In this document: one piece after another, positions 26,301 through 31,173 of the stretch
Layout: the number at the start of each line of letters is the position of its first letter
How positions within the stretch are numbered: the first letter of the stretch is position 1
Assembly (NCBI GenBank): GCA_035760965.1
Contig: DASTRY010000005.1
Coordinates: forward strand, 1-31,173
Length of the DNA stretch: 31,173 nucleotides
Reading direction: 5' to 3'
DNA from: JADGHX01 sp035760965
GTDB taxonomy: Bacteria > Pseudomonadota > Gammaproteobacteria > Steroidobacterales > Steroidobacteraceae
Position numbers and translations under genes: made by a program
Notes under the pieces: model-generated
Database searches by the model: none
The model's input: only the letters and a program-made list of their open reading frames with translations
What the model was told of the DNA's origin: nothing

Positions 26301-26309
26301 TGTGCATAA
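26301..26309 (-). promoter_or_regulatory. Fourth DnaA box
   Basis: TGTGCATAA is the reverse complement of TTATGCACA, matching TTATNCACA. It sits inside a small GGGCT/AGCCC hairpin just after the hemW stop, so chance or an RNA 3' structure is an alternative. Confidence 0.5.
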
Positions 26310-26337
26310 AGCCCGTCGCCGGGGTCCGAGAACGGGG

Positions 26338-27528
26338 TTACGAGCCCATTGACATCATCGCTTTCCCGGTCGAAATGGCTCTTTTCGGCAACAGGTCGAG
26401 CAGCATCTCGTTCACGAAGCTGACGCCGAGCGGCGTCGGCTTGCACGTTCCGGCTTGGATTTCAACTAGGCCGCGCGCCTGGAAGGTCTCGAAAACGGGC
26501 GCGACGGTCGCCCACTCGAGTCCGGTCCGGGCCGTGAAGGTGGCGAGCTCGAAGCCCCCGACGAGTCGCAGTGCATTCATCATGAACTCGAAAGGCAAGT
26601 CGTGCGGCGCCACCGCCTGGCGCGCGATCGCGCGCGGCGCGAGGGCCACGTACCGGCGCGGCTCGCGCTGCTGAGTCGTTCGATACAGCGTGCCGGAGCG
26701 AGTGTCGGTGAGCTTGCCGTGCGCCCCGGCCCCGATTCCGAGGTAGTCGCCGAACATCCAGTAGTTGAGGTTGTGGCGGCACTGCTTGCCCGCAGCGGCA
26801 TAGGCCGAGGTTTCGTAGCGCGCGAATCCCGCGCGGGCGAGCTGCTCGTGACACGCGCTCAACATCTCGGCAGCCACGTCGTCTACAGGCAGGGTCGGCG
26901 GATCGGCCGCGAAGCGAGTGCCCGGCTCGATGGTGAGCTGGTAGTGCGAGAGGTGCGCCGGCGCCAGCGCCAACGCCTGCGCCACATCGTCCGCCGCACC
27001 GCGGGCGTCCTGCCCGGGCAGCGCGTACATGAGATCGATGTTGAAGTTCGTGAGGCCGGCGGCGTGCAGCTCCTCGGCTGCGCGGACCGTGTCCGCCGGC
27101 GAGTGGATCCGCCCGAGGGCTTCGAGCTGGCGCGCGTCGAAGCTCTGCGCGCCGAGCGATACGCGGTTCACACCCGCGGATCGATAGCCGGTGAAGCGGC
27201 CCCGCTCGATCGTGCCGGGATTGGCCTCGAGCGTGACCTCCGCGTCGGCCGCAACGGCGAGATGCCGGCGCGCGGTCTCGAGCACGCGGCCGATCGCGTC
27301 GGGCGAGAACAGGCTCGGTGTGCCGCCGCCGAAGAAGATCGTGATGACCTCGCGGCCGTCGACGTCCGGCGCCTGCGCTTCGAGGTCGCGCTCGAGCGCC
27401 GCGACATAGGCGCTCTCGGGGAGCGTGTCCTTCACTGCGTACGAGTTGAAGTCGCAGTAGGGGCACTTTCGCACACACCACGGGAGGTGGACGTAGAGCG
27501 AAAGCGGAGGTGCGGCAAGGCGACGCAT
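26338..27528 (-). CDS. hemW: Radical SAM heme chaperone HemW
   Basis: From the ATG at 27528 the protein is 396 residues. The radical SAM cluster motif is C18-V-R-K-C22-P-Y-C25, preceded by LSLYVHLPWC. FFGGGTPSLF is the SAM-binding GGGTPS motif, and CRHNLNYWMFGDYLGIGAGAHGK is typical of HemW. HemW proteins bind heme and insert it into respiratory proteins; they were formerly annotated as oxygen-independent coproporphyrinogen oxidases, but the extra cysteine of HemN is absent here. The frame stays open another 108 codons upstream through a repeat region, and this extension is not part of HemW. It is last in the phosphatase-rph-rdgB-hemW series. Confidence 0.94.
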   Translation of the reverse strand: MRRLAAPPLSLYVHLPWCVRKCPYCDFNSYAVKDTLPESAYVAALERDLEAQAPDVDGREVITIFFGGGTPSLFSPDAIGRVLETARRHLAVAADAEVTLEANPGTIERGRFTGYRSAGVNRVSLGAQSFDARQLEALGRIHSPADTVRAAEELHAAGLTNFNIDLMYALPGQDARGAADDVAQALALAPAHLSHYQLTIEPGTRFAADPPTLPVDDVAAEMLSACHEQLARAGFARYETSAYAAAGKQCRHNLNYWMFGDYLGIGAGAHGKLTDTRSGTLYRTTQQREPRRYVALAPRAIARQAVAPHDLPFEFMMNALRLVGGFELATFTARTGLEWATVAPVFETFQARGLVEIQAGTCKPTPLGVSFVNEMLLDLLPKRAISTGKAMMSMGS

Positions 27529-27885
27529 GAGAGCGGGCACGTTAACGCGAAGTGGCGCGCGGCGCATGCGTTGCGGGGATTGCGCGAGGATCGCAGCGCC
27601 GCGGCACGACGCGCCGAGCGCGACCAGGGAGCCGCTGCGCACAAGTGCACCGCGAGGGCTGGCAACGCCTGTCACGAGTGGCTTGTGCCTGGGCGCCGCG
27701 CCGGGCGCGATCAGAGGCGCTGCTAGCGAAGCTGCACCGCAAGTGCCCGCAACTCCTGACCGCGGTGGCTCCTGCCGCGGCACGGCGCCGAGCGCGATCC
27801 GAGTCCGCTGCTTGCGGAGTTGCGCCGCAAGCGCCCGCAACGCCCTGACCACGATGGCTGTGCCGCGGCGCGCCGCCGGGCGCGA
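27529..27885. other. Intergenic gap between rdgB and hemW filled with repeats (357 bp)
   Basis: The gap holds no independent gene. Three degenerate copies of an 87-bp unit occupy 27620-27881, and a more decayed fragment may extend to the hemW start. The minus frame is open through it in phase with hemW, giving Ala/Arg/Pro-rich translation. Confidence 0.7.
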
Positions 27886-27968
27886 TCAGAGCCGCTGCTC
27901 GCGGAGTTGCGCGGCAAGGGCCCGCAGCGCCTGACCGCGATGGCTGCGGGCGTTCTTTTCCTCAGGCG
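27620..27968. repeat. 87-bp tandem repeats resembling the rdgB 3' end
   Basis: Units begin GCGAYC at 27620, 27707, 27794 and 27882, spacing 87, 87 and 88 bp. The rightmost unit contains the true rdgB C-terminus and stop; its RGQALRALAAQLREQRL is echoed as VRALRALAAQLRKQR in the next unit. Similarity falls with distance from rdgB. The pattern suggests old duplications of the rdgB 3' end. Confidence 0.8.
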
Positions 27969-28482
27969 ATAGCTCGGCGGCGGTGAGCGTCATGCCTTCC
28001 GGCTGAAAGATCGGGTCGTACCCGAACCCACCGGTGCCCCGAGGCGCGGTGAGAATTCGGCCCTCCCACGTTCCGCTAGCGCGCAGTGGCGCCGGATCGT
28101 CCGCGCTTCGCACCAGCACGATCACGCACTGGTACCGCGCCGTACGCCGTGCCGCAGGCACATCGCGGAGCTCCGCAAGCATCTTCTCGAGGTTCGCGAG
28201 ATCGCTCGCGCCCTCACCGGCATACCGCGCCGAATGCACGCCCGGCTTCCCACCGAGCGCATCGACCTCGATGCCGGAATCGTCCGCCAGCGCGGCGAAC
28301 CCCGATCGGGCGGCGGCATGGCGCGCTTTCAGCAGCGCGTTCTCGAAGAACGTCGCGCCAGTCTCGGGCGGCGCCTCGATCCCCAGGGTGGATTGCGCGA
28401 TGAGCTCGTGTCCCAGCGGCGCGAGAATCGCGGCCAGCTCGCGCAGCTTGCCCGCGTTGCCGCTCGCCAGAACGATCTTCAC
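27886..28482 (-). CDS. rdgB: XTP/dITP diphosphatase (RdgB/HAM1)
   Basis: This 198-residue cytoplasmic enzyme hydrolyses dITP, ITP and XTP to monophosphates, keeping deaminated purines out of DNA and RNA. Motifs are S7-G-N-A-G-K12 (triphosphate binding), T44-F-F-E-N48, A66-D-D-S-G70 (catalytic acid) and GFGYDPIF. The start is a GTG overlapping the rph stop (GTGA), so translation is coupled. Its 3' end is the source-like unit of the tandem repeats downstream. Confidence 0.95.
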   Translation of the reverse strand: MKIVLASGNAGKLRELAAILAPLGHELIAQSTLGIEAPPETGATFFENALLKARHAAARSGFAALADDSGIEVDALGGKPGVHSARYAGEGASDLANLEKMLAELRDVPAARRTARYQCVIVLVRSADDPAPLRASGTWEGRILTAPRGTGGFGYDPIFQPEGMTLTAAELSPEEKNARSHRGQALRALAAQLREQRL

Positions 28483-29204
28483 GGCACGCCGGCCAGCGCC
28501 TGCGCCTGCAACGCGAACAGCTCGCCGATGCCGCTAGCCGCGAGATTCAGCAGCGCATCCAGCTCGTGCCGCCGAAACGCATGCCCCTCCGCGGTGCCCT
28601 GCACTTCGACGAAACCCCCGCCGTTGTTCATGACGACGTTCATGTCCGTCTCGGCCGACGAATCCTCGGCGTAGTCGAGATCGAGCACCGGCACGCCGTT
28701 GTAGATGCCGACCGAAATCGCCGCGACCTGACCATGAATCGGGCTCGCGGCGATCGACTTGCGCTCGACCAGCCGCTCGCAGGCCTCCGCGAGCGCGACG
28801 TAACCGCCTGTGATCGAGGCGGTGCGCGTCCCGCCATCCGCCTGCAGCACATCGCAATCGATCGTGATCGTGCGTTCGCCGAGCGCCTTCAGATCGGTGA
28901 CGGCGCGCAGCGAGCGTCCGATGAGACGCTGAATCTCCTGCGTCCGCCCGCTCTGCTTGCCCTTCGCCGCCTCGCGCGCGCTGCGCGTGTGCGTCGACCG
29001 CGGGAGCATCCCGTACTCCGCCGTGACCCACCCCTGCCCTTTACCGCGCAGGAACTGCGGCACGATCTCCTCGACGCTGGCCGTGCACAGCACTCGCGTG
29101 TCGCCGAACTCGACGAGCACCGATCCTTCCGCATGTTTCGTGAAGCCTCTGGTGAGGCGCACCGGTCGCAGCTGATCCGGTGCTCTGCCGCTCGGCCTCG
29201 TCAT
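28479..29204 (-). CDS. rph: Ribonuclease PH
   Basis: This 241-residue phosphorolytic 3' exoribonuclease trims tRNA 3' ends. It begins MTRPSGRAPDQLRPVRLTRG, the standard RNase PH start, with GGAG seven bases before the ATG. Phosphate-binding and catalytic segments RTQEIQRLIGRSLRA, ITIDCDVLQADGGTRTAS and DLDYAEDSSAETDMNVVM are present. The frame is open upstream to 29318, but that stretch is unrelated and lies inside the phosphatase gene. It begins one base after the phosphatase stop. Confidence 0.96.
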   Translation of the reverse strand: MTRPSGRAPDQLRPVRLTRGFTKHAEGSVLVEFGDTRVLCTASVEEIVPQFLRGKGQGWVTAEYGMLPRSTHTRSAREAAKGKQSGRTQEIQRLIGRSLRAVTDLKALGERTITIDCDVLQADGGTRTASITGGYVALAEACERLVERKSIAASPIHGQVAAISVGIYNGVPVLDLDYAEDSSAETDMNVVMNNGGGFVEVQGTAEGHAFRRHELDALLNLAASGIGELFALQAQALAGVP

Positions 29205-29205
29205 G

Positions 29206-30003
29206 TCAATCTCCGATCCAGCGCAGCGCTGCGGCGGACGTGTTGTCGCTAGCCGCGCCGGCGCGCGCGACTGCGAGCTGCCCCAGCTGCGCGAGCGTCT
29301 CGCGCAGCTGCGTGGCACCCGCGCTGAGGCGGCTCGCGATTTCCTCGTCCTTCAATGTCGACCACATACCATCCGTGCAGACGAACAGGATGTCTTCCGA
29401 CTCGAGCGGCCGGCGGCCCGACAACGTCATGTCCGGCAGGATCGGATCGCCGCCGATGCAGCACTCGACGAAGTTGCGCATCGGATGGTTCACCGCCTGA
29501 TCCGGCGTGATGAGCCCTTCACGCAGCAGCAGCTCCACATGGCTGTGATCGCGCGTGCGCTGCACCAGCTGCCCGCGCCGGATGTGATACACGCGACTGT
29601 CCCCAATGTGGCCCCACCATGCGGCGCGCTGCTGCACGAGACACACCGCGCACGTCGCACGCGGCCGCTGCTCGAGCGGCAGATTCATTCCGATGCGGAC
29701 GACTTCCTCGTGAGCGCGGCCTAGTGTCAGGTGCAGGAAGCCGAGCGGATCGAACAGCGGCTGCGGGGTGTGCCAGAAGGCTTCCAGCACTGTCTTTTGC
29801 GTTACCTCGGCGGCGCGCGCACCGTCGGCGTGGCCGCCCATGCCATCGACGACGAGCAGCAGGGCCGAATGCTCGGCGACCGCCGCGACCACCCGATCCT
29901 GGTTTTCTTCGCGCGCCCCAACGAGCGTGATATCGGCGTACTCGACCCGCAAGAGGGCTCTCGCGCTTCTCTGATAAGATTGGCGGCGCTTTATATCACT
30001 CAC
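29206..30003 (-). CDS. PP2C-family serine/threonine protein phosphatase
   Basis: This 265-residue cytoplasmic phosphatase has the PPM metal motifs: REENQD with D36, LLVVDGMGGHADG with D53, WGHIGDSRVY, LFVCTDGMW and ASDNTSAA. It resembles bacterial Stp phosphatases that oppose Hanks-type kinases; no kinase gene is in the window. The GTG at 30003 gives about 20 residues before the domain. A TTG at 29952 would start right at the domain, and a TATAAA-like element lies between the two, so the start is uncertain. It is divergent from yicC by about 50 bp and leads into rph. Confidence 0.92.
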   Translation of the reverse strand: MSDIKRRQSYQRSARALLRVEYADITLVGAREENQDRVVAAVAEHSALLLVVDGMGGHADGARAAEVTQKTVLEAFWHTPQPLFDPLGFLHLTLGRAHEEVVRIGMNLPLEQRPRATCAVCLVQQRAAWWGHIGDSRVYHIRRGQLVQRTRDHSHVELLLREGLITPDQAVNHPMRNFVECCIGGDPILPDMTLSGRRPLESEDILFVCTDGMWSTLKDEEIASRLSAGATQLRETLAQLGQLAVARAGAASDNTSAAALRWIGD

Positions 30004-30053
30004 GAGCAGATCAGCGTAAGCCGCCGACCGGCGCGCGCGGAAAGCCAGTTCAG

Positions 30054-30920
30054 ATGATCGTCAGCATGACCGGATTTGCCCGACGGGAGGCCACCGGCCC
30101 CTGGGGCACGCTCGTGTGCGAGATTCGCAGCGTCAACCATCGGTTCCTGGAGACCGGTTTTCGGCTGCCGGACGACCTGCGCGCGGCCGAGAGCGAGCTT
30201 CGTCAAATCGCCGCGCGCGAGTTGAAGCGGGGCAAGGTGGATTGCACGCTCAGCTTCCGCGCCGGACGTGGTGCCGAGCTCGCGCTCGACATCGATCAGG
30301 CCGCGCTCGAGCGCGTGTTGAGCCGAGTGCGCGAGCTGGCGGCCGCGCTACCCGAGCATCACACGGTGAATCTGATGGATGTGTTGCGCTGGCCGGGCGT
30401 CGTGCGCGACGACAGTGCAGGTGGCGAGGAGCTGACGAATGCTGCCCGCGAGCTGTTCACGGCGGCCGTCGCAGACCTCGTCGCCGCGAGGGCACGCGAA
30501 GGCGTGCGTCTGCGCGAGCTGATCGAGCAGCGCTGCACGAGCCTCGAAGCACTGGTCACGCAAGTCCGCGGCCGTCTACCGGAAGTGCGCACCCGTGTAC
30601 GCGAGCGCCTGAACGATCGCCTGGCCGAGCTCAAAGCGCAGATCGATCAGGACCGGCTCGAGCAGGAGCTGGCGCTGCTCCTGCAACGATTGGACGTCGA
30701 CGAGGAGCTCGATCGCCTCACCGGCCACATCGCCGAGATCCGCCGCATCGTCGACGCGGGCGAGCCGGCCGGGCGGCGGCTCGACTTCCTGATGCAGGAA
30801 CTGAACCGTGAGGCGAATACACTGTCGTCCAAGTCCCAGGACCTGGAGACGACGCGTGCGGCGGTCGAGATGAAAGTCGTGATCGAGCAGATGCGCGAGC
30901 AGGTCCAGAACATCGAGTGA
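30054..30920 (+). CDS. yicC: YicC family endoribonuclease
   Basis: This 288-residue protein opens MIVSMTGFARRE and has IRSVNHRFLE, both diagnostic of YicC/YloC. The C-terminal domain ends RRLDFLMQELNREANTLSSK and later MKVVIEQMREQVQNIE, the conserved DUF1732-type tail. YicC of E. coli is reported to be an endoribonuclease acting on small RNAs. GGAAAG lies about nine bases before the ATG. It is divergent from the phosphatase-rph-rdgB-hemW series, an RNA-metabolism neighbourhood. Confidence 0.95.
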   Translation: MIVSMTGFARREATGPWGTLVCEIRSVNHRFLETGFRLPDDLRAAESELRQIAARELKRGKVDCTLSFRAGRGAELALDIDQAALERVLSRVRELAAALPEHHTVNLMDVLRWPGVVRDDSAGGEELTNAARELFTAAVADLVAARAREGVRLRELIEQRCTSLEALVTQVRGRLPEVRTRVRERLNDRLAELKAQIDQDRLEQELALLLQRLDVDEELDRLTGHIAEIRRIVDAGEPAGRRLDFLMQELNREANTLSSKSQDLETTRAAVEMKVVIEQMREQVQNIE

Positions 30921-30936
30921 GTCGAAGGAGCTGACC

Positions 30937-31173
30937 GTGCGTGACAAAACATCGGCTTCGCTACTCCCGCTAGTCCTCGCGTCGGTAATCGGCGCGTCAT
31001 CCGCGCTTGCGGCCGACGAGCCGGGCGCCGCGACCCAGTCGCCGCCGGTCGTCTGGCTGCGCGGCCTCTCGGATCTGGACAAGCTGAAACAATCCAACCC
31101 GGATCACTACGCGCGCGCCGAGCGCATCATGGCGGCCGCGGATCAGGTGTGTAAGCCGGGGCCGCTCCGCGCC
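30937..31173 (+). CDS. Putative secreted protein, truncated by the window edge
   Basis: The frame is open for 79 codons from a GTG at 30937 to the right edge, with GAAGGAG eight bases upstream and only 16 bp after yicC. Residues 1-27 form a signal peptide (basic start, LLPLVLASVIGAS core, cut after ALA). The mature start contains VVWLRGLSDLDKLKQSNPDHYARAERIM and one cysteine. I do not recognise the family with confidence. Co-transcription with yicC is likely. Confidence 0.65.
   Translation, partial: MRDKTSASLLPLVLASVIGASSALAADEPGAATQSPPVVWLRGLSDLDKLKQSNPDHYARAERIMAAADQVCKPGPLRA

Larger units (their letters stand above)
25937..26337. other. Intergenic region with DnaA boxes, between hemW and rpmE (401 bp)
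   Basis: No gene is supported. The right half is visibly AT-richer than its surroundings. It holds four DnaA-box-like sites (26098-26309) and a perfect 7-bp inverted repeat CTGGCTA-A5-TAGCCAG at 26181-26199. The rpmE promoter should also lie here but I cannot fix it. Confidence 0.7.

Noticed and set aside
27529..27852. 108-codon N-terminal extension of hemW
   Set aside because: It is made of degenerate repeats of the rdgB 3' end and adds nothing found in HemW; the ATG at 27528 sits just before the conserved start.

Overview
The window is a GC-rich bacterial chromosome segment. Its gene order points to a gammaproteobacterium with type IV pili, near the Steroidobacterales, Nevskiales or Xanthomonadales. 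The supporting orders are mrcA divergent from pilMNOPQ followed by aroK-aroB, a fimT-pilV-pilW-pilX-pilY1-pilE cluster, and a phosphatase-rph-rdgB-hemW cluster. The taxon is inferred from synteny and protein families only. I saw no phage genes, insertion sequences, CRISPR arrays, tRNA or rRNA genes.

Layout. Positions 1-1535 (minus) hold an accessory-looking pair: a DUF6502-family protein and a secreted DUF5666-like protein that runs off the left edge and carries a 24-bp repeat encoding GISGGATS. Positions 1803-4666 (minus) hold aroK-aroB-dgt. Positions 4718-6571 hold a lipoprotein with Ig-like regions and two EF-hand-like loops, followed by its own terminator. Positions 6651-11710 (minus) hold pilM-N-O-P-Q, the pilus alignment complex and outer-membrane secretin. 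Positions 12195-15302 (plus) hold mrcA (PBP1A) and a conserved protein of unknown function. Positions 15385-22275 (minus) hold the minor pilin and adhesin operon fimT-pilV-pilW-pilX-pilY1-pilE. Positions 22520-25936 (minus) hold gltA, an M48 lipoprotein metalloprotease and rpmE. Positions 25937-26337 are an intergenic region with a cluster of DnaA boxes. Positions 26338-30003 (minus) hold a PP2C phosphatase, rph, rdgB and hemW, with rdgB and hemW separated by 87-bp tandem repeats that resemble the rdgB 3' end. Positions 30054-31173 (plus) hold yicC and the start of a secreted protein.

How the parts fit. PilM-P-Q form the trans-envelope machine; FimT, PilV, PilW, PilX, PilE and PilY1 form the tip and minor-pilin complex that primes and displays the fibre. 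PBP1A beside pilM fits a need to remodel peptidoglycan around the secretin. The remaining genes are housekeeping: shikimate pathway, citrate synthase, nucleotide-pool hygiene, RNA processing and envelope quality control. The least explained parts are the DUF6502/GISGGATS operon with a palindromic promoter, the DnaA-box cluster, the rdgB-derived repeats, and the calcium-site-bearing lipoprotein between pilQ and aroK.
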